Notes: generated by a model from the sequence alone, not told the origin. A stretch of 64,000 nucleotides of DNA from Rhizobium vallis (GCF_003985155.1 NZ_ML133687.1:682001-746000); one strand, 5' to 3'. Numbered from the stretch's first letter, positions 8,574 through 17,074 are shown. Made by a program: numbers and translations.

Positions 8574-9199
8574 ATATGAAAGTTGAGAAGAAGCGCGGCC
8601 GCCCGAGGGCTTTCGACACGAAGGCGGCGATCGGCAAGGCGCGGGATGTCTTCTGGGACAGGGGATATGCCGCCGCCTCGCTCGACAATCTGAGTGCGGC
8701 GACCAACCTCAATCGCCCAAGCCTTTACGGCGCCTTCGGCGACAAGGAGGATCTTTATCTCGATACGCTGGAAGGGTATCGCCAGGACGGCATGGACGTG
8801 CTGACCGAAGCGCTCGATCCGTCACTGCCGCTTCGCGACAATATCGCCCGCGTCTATGCCGGGGCGCTTGAAATCTATCTGCACGGCGATACCGCCGCCC
8901 GTGGCTGTTTTCTGATCGGCACGGCGACCGCCGAGGCAGTCCAGCATGAGCGCGTCCGCGAGGTGCTCGGCCGCAGCCTCAACGATTTCGACGGCGAAAT
9001 CGAAAAGCGCATGCGCCTTGCCGTGGAGAGAGGCGAGCTCCCTGAGGGCGCCGATCCGCAGACGTTCGCAAGGCTTGCCTCCGCCGTCATGCATTCGCTC
9101 GCCGTCCGCGCCCGCGCCGGCGACAGCCGCGAGGTGTTGGAAGCGATCGCCCGGTCGGGTGTCGAGCTGATCTGCGGCAGCGCCTTAGGCCGAGGCTGA
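8564..9199 (+). CDS. TetR-family transcriptional regulator
   Basis: 211 aa. N-terminal helix-turn-helix at about 20-65, with the A-S-L-D-N-L-S-A-A-T-N-L-N-R-P-S-L-Y-G-A-F-G-D-K-E recognition region cut by convention here, and a C-terminal ligand domain with H-S-L-A-V-R-A-R-A-G. The basic leader K-K-R-G-R-P-R-A-F is common in the AcrR/RutR-like group. Two starts are possible: 8564, overlapped by the operator arm, and 8576. The ORF ends 15 bases inside the convergent MFS gene region, a tail-to-tail overlap. It probably represses itself and the divergent glutathione transferase. Confidence 0.9.
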   Translation: MVQNMKVEKKRGRPRAFDTKAAIGKARDVFWDRGYAAASLDNLSAATNLNRPSLYGAFGDKEDLYLDTLEGYRQDGMDVLTEALDPSLPLRDNIARVYAGALEIYLHGDTAARGCFLIGTATAEAVQHERVREVLGRSLNDFDGEIEKRMRLAVERGELPEGADPQTFARLASAVMHSLAVRARAGDSREVLEAIARSGVELICGSALGRG

Positions 9200-10426
9200 T
9201 CTCTCGGTATCGCTCGGCCGCACCGCCCAGGCATAGGCAGCGCCAGCCAGAAGCAGCAGAGAGGTGCCGAGGAACACAGCCCGCATGCCGACATGACCGC
9301 CGACGAAACCGCCGAGGATGGGACCGGCCACCTGACCGACATATTGCGACGAGATGGAAAGGCCGAGAATGCTGCCGGCCGCACTGTCCGGCACGCTGTG
9401 GCGGATGACGGCCGCGATGCAGGGCAGGAGCCCGCCGAGCGCCACACCCATCAGGAAGCGTAGGAGAATGAGCTGCCACGAGCTGGTGACGAAGGCCTGC
9501 GGGATCAGCAGCAGCCCGGCGACCGCGAGCGCGCCTGAAATTACCGGCCAATGGCCGATCCTGTCGGCAAGCTTGCCGAGCCGTGAGGCCGAAAGAATGC
9601 TGCCGAGGGCAGCGGCCGACATGACGATGCCCGATATCAGAGTCACCTGGTTCTCGACGGATACGATTTGGGCGACATAGACAGTGATGATCGGCTCGAT
9701 GGACATGTTGGCGAACATCAGCAGCATTCCGGTCGCCAGCATCGCGATGACGGGCCGCTTGTCGGCGATGGATTTCCACCCGCCGCTTGCTTTCGCCGCC
9801 TGTTTGCGCGCGGGCGATTTCTCTTCCTTGATCAAGAAGGCCGTGGCGAGGAAGGCGAGGAAAATCATGCCGCCGGCGGTGAGAAACGTGCCGCGGATGC
9901 CGATGATGGGCGGCAGCGCCCCGCCGAGCAGCGGCCCGACGAGATTGCCGGCCATGATGCCGGAGGAGAGAACGCCGAGCGCCCAGGCCGAGCGGTCCTT
10001 GGGTGTCTGCGTCGCCACCAGCACCATCGAGCCGGAGGAGTAACCGCCGGCAAGCCCGACGAAGAGGCGTAGCGCCACCAACTGCCAGACATTGCCGGCC
10101 ATGCCCATCAGCGAGATCGCCACCGTCATGCCGAGACTGGCGCGCACCAGCATCAGCTTGCGGCCATAGATATCACCGAGCCGCCCCCAGAGCGGCGCGA
10201 CGAGAGCCGCGGCGAAGAAGGTGGCGCCGTAGGCGATGCCCGACCATTGCACGATCGCTGCGTGGTCGCTGACGCCGAGTTCCTCGACATAAAGCGGCAG
10301 GAAGGGCAGCAGCAGCGTCATCGCCACGATCGTGGTGAAGGAGCCGATCAGCGAGATGGCGAGGTTGCGCTTCCAGTAAATCGAGCCCGGCCTGGCGCTG
10401 GCGGCGTCCCATTGCGTATCGGTCAT
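9185..10426 (-). CDS. MFS transporter (multidrug-efflux type)
   Basis: 413 aa with about twelve hydrophobic segments. The motif between helices 2 and 3, G-R-L-G-D-I-Y-G-R-K, and the W-S-G-I-A-Y-G-A segment are typical of DHA1-type drug exporters. Inner membrane. The 3' end overlaps the convergent TetR gene by 15 bases. Substrate unknown. The start at 10426 has GAGAGA upstream; no other close start is better. Confidence 0.87.
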   Translation of the reverse strand: MTDTQWDAASARPGSIYWKRNLAISLIGSFTTIVAMTLLLPFLPLYVEELGVSDHAAIVQWSGIAYGATFFAAALVAPLWGRLGDIYGRKLMLVRASLGMTVAISLMGMAGNVWQLVALRLFVGLAGGYSSGSMVLVATQTPKDRSAWALGVLSSGIMAGNLVGPLLGGALPPIIGIRGTFLTAGGMIFLAFLATAFLIKEEKSPARKQAAKASGGWKSIADKRPVIAMLATGMLLMFANMSIEPIITVYVAQIVSVENQVTLISGIVMSAAALGSILSASRLGKLADRIGHWPVISGALAVAGLLLIPQAFVTSSWQLILLRFLMGVALGGLLPCIAAVIRHSVPDSAAGSILGLSISSQYVGQVAGPILGGFVGGHVGMRAVFLGTSLLLLAGAAYAWAVRPSDTERSASA

Positions 10427-10735
10427 TCTCTCGGCCTCGGCATTGATCGTAGAACGCAGCTTCGCCGCGCCTGATGAAACGATGTGCCCCTTTGCCGCGA
10501 CGAGCGGGTCGGCGCGGGTGAAACTGTCCTGAGATCGAGCTTTCTACGTCAGGCGCATGGAGACCGTAGCGGTGCACGCGCTCGTCGTTCCAGGGCGGGC
10601 ACGCGCCCATATAACCGCCGTTCGGACCGTCCTTCAAGACGGTGCGACCGGTATCGCCATTGCAATCTGGACCATCTCAGGCGAAAGTGCTAAACAGATT
10701 GCATTACGCAAGCGGTCAGGAGGAGGGCATTTCCT
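10427..10735. other. Divergent promoter spacer, no gene seen
   Basis: 309 bases between an MFS gene and an NTF2-like gene. Short open frames here have no ribosome site or recognisable product. The only clear element is an AGGAGG at 10718-10723 serving the downstream gene. It should hold the promoters of both neighbours. Confidence 0.5.
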
Positions 10736-11080
10736 ATGAGCGACATGCGCATATCGCGCGAGCAGACAGTCCGCGATCTCTATGCCGCCTATCTCGACGA
10801 TCGCAGGGATGTCGCAGGCGCCATGCTGACGGAGGATTTCACCTTCTCCAGTCCGCGTGACGACCACATCGCCCGCGCCGTTTATTTCGAGCGCTGCTGG
10901 CCGAAGGAGCCGGTCTTTCGTGGCTTTCACATCGAGTTCCTGGCGATCGACGGCGACGAGGCGGTCGTCCGCTACCGCGCCGAAAAGCTCGACGGCACCA
11001 GTTTCCGCAATATAGAAAGTCTCCGCTTCCGCGATGACAAGATCGCATCCGTGGAGGTCTATTTCGGCCGGAACCTGTAA
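10736..11080 (+). CDS. SnoaL/NTF2-like protein
   Basis: 114 aa, one NTF2-like alpha+beta domain: an early helix with V-R-D-L-Y-A-A-Y-L-D-D-R and the F-T-F-S-S-P-R-D-D strand, ending in I-A-S-V-E-V-Y-F-G. Members include small polyketide cyclases, isomerases and many uncharacterised soluble proteins. AGGAGG lies 12 bases before the ATG. It stands alone and converges with the TauE/SafE gene; no function is assigned. Confidence 0.75.
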   Translation: MSDMRISREQTVRDLYAAYLDDRRDVAGAMLTEDFTFSSPRDDHIARAVYFERCWPKEPVFRGFHIEFLAIDGDEAVVRYRAEKLDGTSFRNIESLRFRDDKIASVEVYFGRNL

Positions 11081-11096
11081 CCCCGATGGGCTGGCT

Positions 11097-11828
11097 TTAA
11101 AATATCCGTATCGCCGACGTTGCGATGATGATCATCGAGACCGCCACCATCAGCGGCCGCATCGGCAGGCGTTTGACGAGGATCGCTCCGAAGGGTGCCG
11201 CGATCACGCCGCCGATGATGAGGCCGATCGCGGAATCGAGTTGCGACCAGCCAAGGGTCAGGATGAAAGTCAGGGAAATCGTCAGCGTCACCGCAAATTC
11301 GGTGAAGTTGGTCGAACCGATCACCCGCCTCAGGTCATGGCCGCGGCCGATGAGTGTGCTGGTGACGATCGGTCCCCATCCGCCGCCGCCGATCGCATCG
11401 AGCACGCCGCCGCAAAGCCCGACGGGCGGCACGGCCCAGTCGCGCACCTCGCGCCGCACCGGCGGCCGAAAGGCCTTGTAGAGGATCAGCAGCCCGATCA
11501 GGACCAGATAGGCCGACACGTAGGGTTCGATCGTCTTGCCGTCGATGTTGACGAGCAGATACGCGCCGATCGCGCCGCCGATCATGCCGGCCGGCGCAAG
11601 CCGCGCCACCAGGCGCCAGTCGACGTTGCGATGATAGGCGTGCGAGAGACCCGACGCAGCCGTCGTGAACATCTCCGCCACATGCGTCATGGCGCTGGCA
11701 TTGGCCGCCGGCACGCCAAAGGCCAGAAGGCTCGTCGTCGACAGCACCCCGAAGGCCATGCCGAGTGCACCATCGACGATCTGCGCACAGAAGCCTACGG
11801 CGATAAAGAAGAAGATATCCGATGTCAT
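11097..11828 (-). CDS. TauE/SafE-family sulfite/sulfonate exporter-like permease
   Basis: 243 aa inner-membrane protein with about eight hydrophobic segments, internally duplicated as in this family: the first half has A-Q-I-V-D-G-A-L-G-M-A-F-G-V and the second half G-V-L-D-A-I-G-G-G-G-W-G-P. Known members move sulfite, sulfoacetate or related anions outward. The start at 11828 (M-T-S-D-I-F-F-F) begins directly at the first membrane helix; the frame upstream overlaps poorly conserved sequence. It lies 46 bases after the methyltransferase gene on the same strand, so an operon is possible. Confidence 0.87.
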   Translation of the reverse strand: MTSDIFFFIAVGFCAQIVDGALGMAFGVLSTTSLLAFGVPAANASAMTHVAEMFTTAASGLSHAYHRNVDWRLVARLAPAGMIGGAIGAYLLVNIDGKTIEPYVSAYLVLIGLLILYKAFRPPVRREVRDWAVPPVGLCGGVLDAIGGGGWGPIVTSTLIGRGHDLRRVIGSTNFTEFAVTLTISLTFILTLGWSQLDSAIGLIIGGVIAAPFGAILVKRLPMRPLMVAVSMIIIATSAIRIF

Positions 11829-11874
11829 GCGGTCTCTCGGACGAATGATGGAGGCGACGCGGGAGGCGCCCGCC

Positions 11875-12528
11875 TCAGGCGACAAATCCGCGCTGTTTCA
11901 GCCGGACGATCTTGAAGAAGCCATTTGGAAAGACCGGCAGGATCTCGGCAGCCGCAAAATCGCCGCGGCGCTCGGCCCAGGCGATGATGCGATGGATACG
12001 GAAGGCGGAGGACCAGCCGATGTGGCGCACCAGCGGCGCCACCGCCACCTCGATCGCGCCCTGCAGACCGGCGCCGTCGCCAAGCTTGCTGGCGAGGATG
12101 ATCTCGCCGCCCGGCCGCAGGACCCTGGCGCATTCGTCCAGCGCCCGTTCGGGATCTGGGATGAGCGTGATGACGAAGGGCAGGCAGACCGCATCGAAAG
12201 ACCGGTCGGCAAAGGTGAGCGCATGCGCATCCATTACCTCAAGTGCCTGCACATGTTGTAGGTTTTCTCGTCTCGCCTTTTCGCGCGCCCGCGCGATCAT
12301 GTGTTCGGAAATATCGATGCCGGTCACAAGGCAGCAGAGCGGATAGTGCCCGAGCGTCAGGCCCGTGCCGACGCCGATCTCGAGTATGTCGGTGCCAGCC
12401 GCGGCCGCGAGCGCTGCAAGCTTGCGGTGACCATCGCGCAGGATGCCGCGATAAACGCGGTCATAGACCGGTGCCCAGCGCTGATAGATTTTCTGCTGAT
12501 CTTCCGCCCTGTTGCGAAGCTGTGACAT
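11875..12528 (-). CDS. Class I SAM-dependent methyltransferase, PmtA-like
   Basis: 217 aa Rossmann methyltransferase. Motif I is I-L-E-I-G-V-G-T-G-L at about 50-59, the acidic ribose-binding D is in V-T-G-I-D-I-S, and motif post-I is V-M-D-A-H-A-L-T-F. The early Y-Q-R-W-A-P-V-Y-D and the pattern of V-L-R-P-G-G recall the Rhodobacter-type phosphatidylethanolamine N-methyltransferases that make phosphatidylcholine. UbiE/COQ5 relatives look similar, so the lipid role is a suggestion only. The start has AGGCGCCGGC upstream. First gene of a possible operon with the TauE-like permease. Confidence 0.75.
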   Translation of the reverse strand: MSQLRNRAEDQQKIYQRWAPVYDRVYRGILRDGHRKLAALAAAAGTDILEIGVGTGLTLGHYPLCCLVTGIDISEHMIARAREKARRENLQHVQALEVMDAHALTFADRSFDAVCLPFVITLIPDPERALDECARVLRPGGEIILASKLGDGAGLQGAIEVAVAPLVRHIGWSSAFRIHRIIAWAERRGDFAAAEILPVFPNGFFKIVRLKQRGFVA

Positions 12529-12542
12529 GCCGGCGCCTCCCC

Positions 12543-12592
12543 AAAGCAATTCCGGCAAAAGTGCATAGCGGTTTTGCGTTCGGAATCGCGTA
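12543..12592. repeat. GCAATTCC/GGAATTGC palindromic element, copy 1
   Basis: GCAATTCC (12546-12553) and GGAATCGC (12582-12589) frame a loop containing GTGCATAGCGGTTTTGCG. Near-identical sequence recurs at 16902-16952, with diverged copies near 47409 and 47611. All are intergenic. A short mobile or structural repeat family is the simplest reading. Confidence 0.65.
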
Positions 12593-12607
12593 AAGCAGAA
12601 AAGTTAG

Positions 12608-12644
12608 AGCGGTTCCGCGCTTTCACAAAAAGCTGAACCGCTCC
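12608..12644. terminator. GAGCGGTT/AACCGCTC hairpin
   Basis: GAGCGGTT (12608-12615) pairs perfectly with AACCGCTC (12637-12644) around a 21-base loop containing TTTCACAAAAAGC. It lies between two minus-strand genes (methyltransferase and the preceding small secreted protein). This hairpin type is frequent between rhizobial genes; termination activity is not certain. Confidence 0.4.
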
Positions 12645-12726
12645 AAATCCCAGCCCCTAAACTCTTGAGGGCGGCCTTGGGTTCCTCACGGACAAGGTGC
12701 AAAACGCTAATTGGCGCCATGGCGGC

Positions 12727-13053
12727 CTATTTCGCCGGCATCAACCCGAGCTTTTTGCCGTCCAGTTCGCTGCCGATCTCGACGGTTTTCTTCTGCTTGT
12801 CGTAGACGCATATCTGGGCGATCAGCCCCTTGGCACCCTTCGGTTTGCCTGTCAGCAGGGCGAGCCCGTAATGCTCGCTGCCGAAAGAATCGACGGTGGC
12901 GACAGGCTTTTCGATCGTGACCGCCGCCTTCTTGCACTTGGCTTCCACATCAGCAGCGAACTGCTGCCAGGCCATGTCGGAGGAAGCGTACGCCGCACCT
13001 GCGAGGGAAAGAAGCGTGGCTGCGGCCAGATGCCGGATTATATTCCTGTTCAT
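12727..13053 (-). CDS. Small secreted hypothetical protein
   Basis: 108 aa. A clear Sec signal peptide: basic N-R-N-I-I-R-H, hydrophobic L-A-A-A-T-L-L-S-L-A-G-A-A, and cleavage after A-Y-A near residue 23. The mature part of about 85 aa has two cysteines (C40-like in V-E-A-K-C-K-K and C in Q-I-C-V-Y) that could form a disulfide in the periplasm, and an acidic/lysine-rich end. AAGGAAGG stands upstream of the ATG at 13053. The open frame extends much further upstream across sodB, but that part is antisense to sodB and rejected. Function unknown. Confidence 0.7.
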   Translation of the reverse strand: MNRNIIRHLAAATLLSLAGAAYASSDMAWQQFAADVEAKCKKAAVTIEKPVATVDSFGSEHYGLALLTGKPKGAKGLIAQICVYDKQKKTVEIGSELDGKKLGLMPAK

Positions 13054-13266
13054 GTCGGTCCTTCCTTGATTGACGTCGCCGGCGAAACGGTTTTCGGGGC
13101 AAGCATCCTGGGTGATTTGCAGGCGCGATTTCAGCCCTGCAACTGAGGCAAATTTTCCTCTGGCCGGTCGTTTTTTGATATTTCGCCGGTTGCCTCTCCC
13201 CCTTTCCCCTCCTATGTTCCGCCTCACCTGCCGATGACGCAATCTATTGCCAAGAGGAGATCTGAC

Positions 13267-13869
13267 ATGGCTTTCGAATTGCCTGAACTTCCCTATGATT
13301 ACGAAGCGCTTGCTCCCTTCATGTCGAAGGAAACGCTGGAGTTTCACCACGACAAGCACCATAAGGCCTATGTCGACAACGGCAACAAGCTCGCCGCCGA
13401 AGCCGGTCTTTCGGATCTCTCGCTCGAAGACGTGGTGAAGAAGTCCTTCGGCACCAATGCCGGCCTCTTCAACAACGCTGCCCAGCACTACAACCACATC
13501 CACTTCTGGAAGTGGATGAAGAAGGGCGGCGGCGGCAACAAGCTGCCGGGCAAGCTCGAAGCGGCTTTCACGTCCGATCTCGGCGGCTACGACAAGTTCA
13601 AGGCCGATTTCGCTACTGCCGGCGCCACCCAGTTCGGCTCCGGCTGGGCCTGGGTTTCCGTCAAGAACGGCAAGCTCGAAATCTCCAAGACCCCGAACGG
13701 CGAAAACCCGCTGGTTCATGGCGCGACCCCGATCCTCGGCGTCGACGTATGGGAACATTCCTATTACATCGACTATCGCAATGCCCGCCCGAAATACCTC
13801 GAAGCCTTCGTCGACAGCTTGATCAACTGGGACTACGTCCTGGAGCGCTACGAAGTAGCCACGAAGTAA
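13267..13869 (+). CDS. sodB: Superoxide dismutase, Fe/Mn family
   Basis: 200 aa cytosolic enzyme that converts superoxide to oxygen and peroxide. Metal ligands are visible: H in L-E-F-H-H-D-K-H-H (about 27), H in A-Q-H-Y-N-H (about 79), and D and H in L-G-V-D-V-W-E-H-S-Y-Y-I-D-Y (about 163 and 167). The G-S-G-W-A-W-V strand is typical. Iron versus manganese use cannot be decided safely by eye. GAGGAGAT lies 6-8 bases before the ATG at 13267, which also begins the conserved M-A-F-E-L-P-E-L-P-Y. A strong terminator follows. Confidence 0.95.
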   Translation: MAFELPELPYDYEALAPFMSKETLEFHHDKHHKAYVDNGNKLAAEAGLSDLSLEDVVKKSFGTNAGLFNNAAQHYNHIHFWKWMKKGGGGNKLPGKLEAAFTSDLGGYDKFKADFATAGATQFGSGWAWVSVKNGKLEISKTPNGENPLVHGATPILGVDVWEHSYYIDYRNARPKYLEAFVDSLINWDYVLERYEVATK

Positions 13870-13893
13870 GCGGCATTCGATTCCTGAATTCAG

Positions 13894-13930
13894 CACCCGG
13901 CGTTCAAAGCGCCGGGTGTTTCGTTTTGTA
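13894..13930 (+). terminator. Rho-independent terminator of sodB
   Basis: CACCCGGCG (13894-13902) and CGCCGGGTG (13910-13918) form a perfect 9-bp GC-rich stem with a 7-base loop, followed by TTTCGTTTTG. It starts 25 bases after the sodB stop. Confidence 0.9.
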
Positions 13931-13978
13931 AAAGAAGCTCGTCACATCCCTGTCACCAGCCGCTCCTAATCACGCCCC

Positions 13979-14824
13979 ATGTCTTCCTCTGTTTCACCCT
14001 TGTTCCGCTTCGGCATCATCGCCGACCCGCAATATGCGGCAATCGCGCCGCATGCGGGCATGGACCGCTATTATGCCAACAGCCTTGCCAAGGTCGCCGA
14101 GGCGATCGAGATATTCAACCGCGAGGATCTGAGCTTCGTCATGACGCTCGGCGATGTCATCGACCGCAGCTTCGCAAGCTTCGACGATATCCTGCCGGTC
14201 TATGAGAAGCTGCGGCATGAGACGCTCTTCCTGCTCGGCAATCACGATTTCTCGGTTTCTTCAGGACATCTGTCCGAAGTCGCTGAGCGCCTCGGCATGC
14301 CGTCGCCCTATTACAGTTTCTCCCGCCACGGTTGGCGCTTCGTCGTGCTCGACGGCAACGAAGTCAGCACCTTCGCGCCGGCTGAAGGCCATCATCATCG
14401 CACGCTTGCCGCGCGGATGCTGGCGGAGCTGCAGGCCAAAGGCGCAAGGAATGCTCATCCATGGAATGCCGCACTGAGCGACGAGCAGTTCGCGTGGCTT
14501 GGCGATGAGATCACAAAAGCGACCGAGGCCGGTGAAAAGGTGATCGTCATGAATCACTATCCGGTGCATCCGCCGAGTGAGCATGGCATGTGGGACAGCG
14601 AGCGCATCGTCGCGCTGCTCGCCGCGCAGGACAATGTCGTCGCCTATCTCAACGGCCACGACCACGCCGGCAATTACGGCAAGGCCGGCGCCTGCCACTT
14701 CGTCAATTTCAAGGGCGTGGTCGACACCGAGAGGGAAAATGCCTTCGCGATCGTCGACGTTCATGCCGACCGCATCGAAATCCGCGGCTTCGGCCGCGAA
14801 GAGAGCCGCACGCTGCTTTATTAG
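13979..14824 (+). CDS. Calcineurin-like metallophosphoesterase (ADPRibase-Mn type)
   Basis: 281 aa. The metallophosphoesterase motifs occur in order: D-P-Q in I-I-A-D-P-Q-Y (about 15-18), G-D-V-I-D-R (about 59-64), G-N-H-D-F (about 86-90), N-H-Y-P-V-H (about 192-197) and G-H-D-H-A-G-N-Y (about 224-231). The D-x-Q first motif, in place of the usual D-x-H, is the mark of Mn2+-dependent ADP-ribose/CDP-alcohol diphosphatases. It would hydrolyse ADP-ribose or CDP-choline-like compounds. No signal peptide. It converges on the WYL regulator with a 23-base gap. Confidence 0.85.
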   Translation: MSSSVSPLFRFGIIADPQYAAIAPHAGMDRYYANSLAKVAEAIEIFNREDLSFVMTLGDVIDRSFASFDDILPVYEKLRHETLFLLGNHDFSVSSGHLSEVAERLGMPSPYYSFSRHGWRFVVLDGNEVSTFAPAEGHHHRTLAARMLAELQAKGARNAHPWNAALSDEQFAWLGDEITKATEAGEKVIVMNHYPVHPPSEHGMWDSERIVALLAAQDNVVAYLNGHDHAGNYGKAGACHFVNFKGVVDTERENAFAIVDVHADRIEIRGFGREESRTLLY

Positions 14825-14847
14825 ATTGTGCGAGACGCCGGCGGGCA

Positions 14848-15543
14848 TCACGCCGGCACGGTCGTCTCCGTCCAACCGCTGGTCCAGATTTCCCGCAGCC
14901 TGTCGCCGTCGCCCTTGAAGAAATCCTCAGTTGCCGCGCAGCGCTCCACTCGATCGCTGCGGAAATTGCGGATCGCCTCGCGCAGTTCGCACCAGGCGAC
15001 GATATTGGCGGTCTGCGAATAATAGATCAGCGCGATCGGCCGGATCATCCGCTCGCTCGCCCGGCCGAACTCGTCGCGGTAGCCGAGCAGGAGTTTGCGT
15101 TCGTCGCGGATCGCGCGGCGCACGATCGCAAGGTCGAATCCAGCAGGCGGCTGCGCGATCGTGCCCCAGGCGTAAAGCGCCTTGCTATCCATCGCCTGGC
15201 GCAACGGTGCCGGCACGGCGCCTGATATCTTCCGATTGACCCGGCGCGCGGCCTGTTTCAGCTCTTCGTCCGCTGTCCGTTCGAGCAGCGCCAGCGACAG
15301 TACGATCGCCTCCATCTCCTCGATCGAGAACATCAGCGGCGGCAGGTCGAAGCCCGGCCGCATGATATAGCCGATGCCACGTCCGCCTTCGATCGGCACC
15401 CGCATCGCCTGAAGCGCTGAAATATCGCGATAGATCGAGCGCACGGTCACTTCAAGCGTCTCGGCCATGTCAGCCGCCGTCATCGGCTTTTTTGCCAGCC
15501 TGAGGATCTGAATGATCTCGAAGAGCCGCGAGGCCTTGCGCAT
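14848..15543 (-). CDS. YafY-type HTH/WYL transcriptional regulator
   Basis: 231 aa. N-terminal DeoR-like winged helix (residues 1-60) with M-T-A-A-D-M-A-E-T-L-E-V-T-V-R-S-I-Y-R-D cut here, then a spacer and a C-terminal WYL domain of about residues 135-215. WYL domains bind small ligands or nucleotides. The start at 15543 (M-R-K-A-S-R-L-F) is the family's usual N-terminus and has GGCAGG upstream. It diverges from a LysE-type exporter across a perfect palindrome, so it probably controls the exporter and itself. Confidence 0.88.
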   Translation of the reverse strand: MRKASRLFEIIQILRLAKKPMTAADMAETLEVTVRSIYRDISALQAMRVPIEGGRGIGYIMRPGFDLPPLMFSIEEMEAIVLSLALLERTADEELKQAARRVNRKISGAVPAPLRQAMDSKALYAWGTIAQPPAGFDLAIVRRAIRDERKLLLGYRDEFGRASERMIRPIALIYYSQTANIVAWCELREAIRNFRSDRVERCAATEDFFKGDGDRLREIWTSGWTETTVPA

Positions 15544-15567
15544 TTTCCTGCCTCCCACCCAACGCTC

Positions 15568-15585
15568 CTGACAATACACTGTCAG
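15568..15585. promoter_or_regulatory. Palindromic operator between WYL regulator and LysE gene
   Basis: CTGACAATACACTGTCAG: arms CTGACA and TGTCAG are perfect with a 6-base centre, and outer CCCAAC/GTTGGG sequences extend the symmetry loosely. It is 25 bases upstream of the regulator start and 88 bases upstream of the exporter start. Similar CTGACA-type palindromes are common at YafY-family promoters. Confidence 0.65.
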
Positions 15586-15672
15586 TTGGGTTCCGCTATA
15601 GAGCCGCCTATCGAATTGAAATCAAACACGGTCTTTCGAAAGACCCGAAAGACCCTCAGGCGGACAACTGAC

Positions 15673-16308
15673 ATGAATTACCACGAAAACCTCTGGCTTT
15701 TCTTCACCCTTCTCTTCGGCATCATCATCGTGCCAGGCATGGACATGCTCTTCGTGCTTGCCAATTCGCTGACCGGGGGCACCAAACGCGGGCTGGCGGC
15801 GACCGGCGGCATCATGGCCGGCGGCGCCGTGCATTCGGCCTACGGCGCGGCCGGCGTGGGTGTGCTCGTCACGATGCTGCCGCAGCTCTTCAACCTGCTG
15901 CTTTTTGTCGGCGTCGCCTACATGATCTGGATCGGCATTTCGCTGGTCCGCAGTTCGATAACCATCGAGGCCGTCGGGCCGGGGACGGCGCGCTCCGGCT
16001 GGCGCGCCTTCCGGCAGGGCGCCGTCACCTGTCTCGTCAACCCGAAGGCCTACATTTTCATGTTTGCCGTCTATCCGCAGTTCCTCAGACCGGAATATGG
16101 CCCGATCTGGAGGCAGGGCCTGATTATGGGTGTCATGACTGTCCTCACCCAGCTCGCCGTCTACGGCACGCTGGCGATGACGGCCGGCCGCAGCCGCGAT
16201 CTGTTGGTTGCAAATCCTGACGCCACGGCCTTTGTCGGCCGCTTCGCCGGAATGCTGCTGATTGCGGTTTCCGCCTTCAGTCTTTGGCAGGGGTGGAAAA
16301 CTGCTTGA
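15673..16308 (+). CDS. LysE/RhtB-family amino-acid exporter
   Basis: 211 aa inner-membrane protein with six hydrophobic segments. The motif G-x(3)-G in A-A-T-G-G-I-M-A-G-G-A-V-H-S and the conserved V-N-P-K-A-Y-I-F-M-F around residue 125 identify the family, which exports amino acids or homoserine lactones. The ATG at 15673 is preferred because the first helix begins directly after it; AGGCGGACAACTGAC precedes it. The frame upstream overlaps the operator region. Confidence 0.88.
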   Translation: MNYHENLWLFFTLLFGIIIVPGMDMLFVLANSLTGGTKRGLAATGGIMAGGAVHSAYGAAGVGVLVTMLPQLFNLLLFVGVAYMIWIGISLVRSSITIEAVGPGTARSGWRAFRQGAVTCLVNPKAYIFMFAVYPQFLRPEYGPIWRQGLIMGVMTVLTQLAVYGTLAMTAGRSRDLLVANPDATAFVGRFAGMLLIAVSAFSLWQGWKTA

Positions 16309-16440
16309 GCCGCTGTCGCTTATCACATTGTTTTTATGCCGATACGGCAAAACGTGACTGTCTTCTGTCATAGATTTTGTCACGCTCTCGGTGCAGATTG
16401 GCCAGCGGCCGCCTTGGCCGAGGAAAAATGGAGAGGGAAT

Positions 16441-16881
16441 ATGAATTGGAAAGCAGTAGCTGCCGCCGTGGCGATGGCCGGCATGGCCTTCGGCTCGGTG
16501 ACCGCCGCCGACGGAACCCATGATGCGCGCGTTGCTCTGATGAAGCAGATCGGCGGTTCGGCTGGCGCGTTGGCCGCCATCGCCAAGGGCACCAAGCCTT
16601 ACGACGCCGACGCGGTGAAGACGGCGCTGACAACCATCGCCGCAACGGCCAAGGTTTTCCCCGATCATTTCAAGCCGGGTACGGAGACGAACGACGAAGG
16701 CGCGAGCCCGAAAATCTGGGAAAACATGGACGACTTCAAGGCGCGCGCCGCCAAGCTTTCCGGCGATGCCGAAACCGCGCTCGCCGAGCTTCCGGCCGAC
16801 TCCGCGGCCGTCGGCGCAACGCTCAACACGCTCGGCGCCAATTGCGGCGGCTGTCATAAGGCCTATCGCCTCAGCAAATGA
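16441..16881 (+). CDS. Periplasmic cytochrome c' / c-556 family protein
   Basis: 146 aa. Sec signal peptide of about 22 residues (A-V-A-A-A-V-A-M-A-G-M-A-F-G, cleaved after V-T-A). The mature protein is a four-helix bundle type with a single C-terminal haem site C-G-G-C-H at about 135-139 followed by K-A-Y-R, the class II cytochrome c arrangement, and an N-terminal R-V-A-L-M-K-Q. Such proteins carry electrons or bind NO in the periplasm. GGAGAGGGAAT is upstream of the ATG. A diheme cytochrome follows 193 bases downstream on the same strand. Confidence 0.9.
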   Translation: MNWKAVAAAVAMAGMAFGSVTAADGTHDARVALMKQIGGSAGALAAIAKGTKPYDADAVKTALTTIAATAKVFPDHFKPGTETNDEGASPKIWENMDDFKARAAKLSGDAETALAELPADSAAVGATLNTLGANCGGCHKAYRLSK

Positions 16882-16901
16882 GCGATAGGTCGTTCTGATC
16901 T

Positions 16902-16952
16902 AAAGCAATTCCAGCAAAGGTGTGCAGCGGTTTTGCGCCCGGAATTGCGCAA
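16902..16952. repeat. GCAATTCC/GGAATTGC palindromic element, copy 2
   Basis: GCAATTCC (16905-16912) and GGAATTGC (16941-16948) are perfect complements around a 28-base loop containing GTGCAGCGGTTTTGCG. It is the best-preserved copy of the family also seen at 12543. It sits between the two cytochrome genes. Confidence 0.7.
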
Positions 16953-17074
16953 GCGAAACATCCCCGATCCGCGCCGGCCTTGCCGCTGGCGCGGATCACC
17001 TTATTCTCCGCCCGTGCGGGCTGGTCGCAGAATCGTTCCGCGCAGGAAAATCTCGGCAAAAGGGGAGGCGGAGC

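Noticed and set aside
11875-12528. Firm naming of the methyltransferase as pmtA
   Set aside because: The resemblance to Rhodobacter-type PmtA is by eye only and UbiE-like enzymes share the same motifs, so no gene symbol is given.
13054-13896. N-terminal extension of the small secreted protein across sodB
   Set aside because: The extension is antisense to sodB; the signal peptide and ribosome site at 13053 define the true start.
15622-16857. 411-codon minus-strand ORF
   Set aside because: Covers the LysE and cytochrome c' genes in antisense; low-complexity composition and no motifs.
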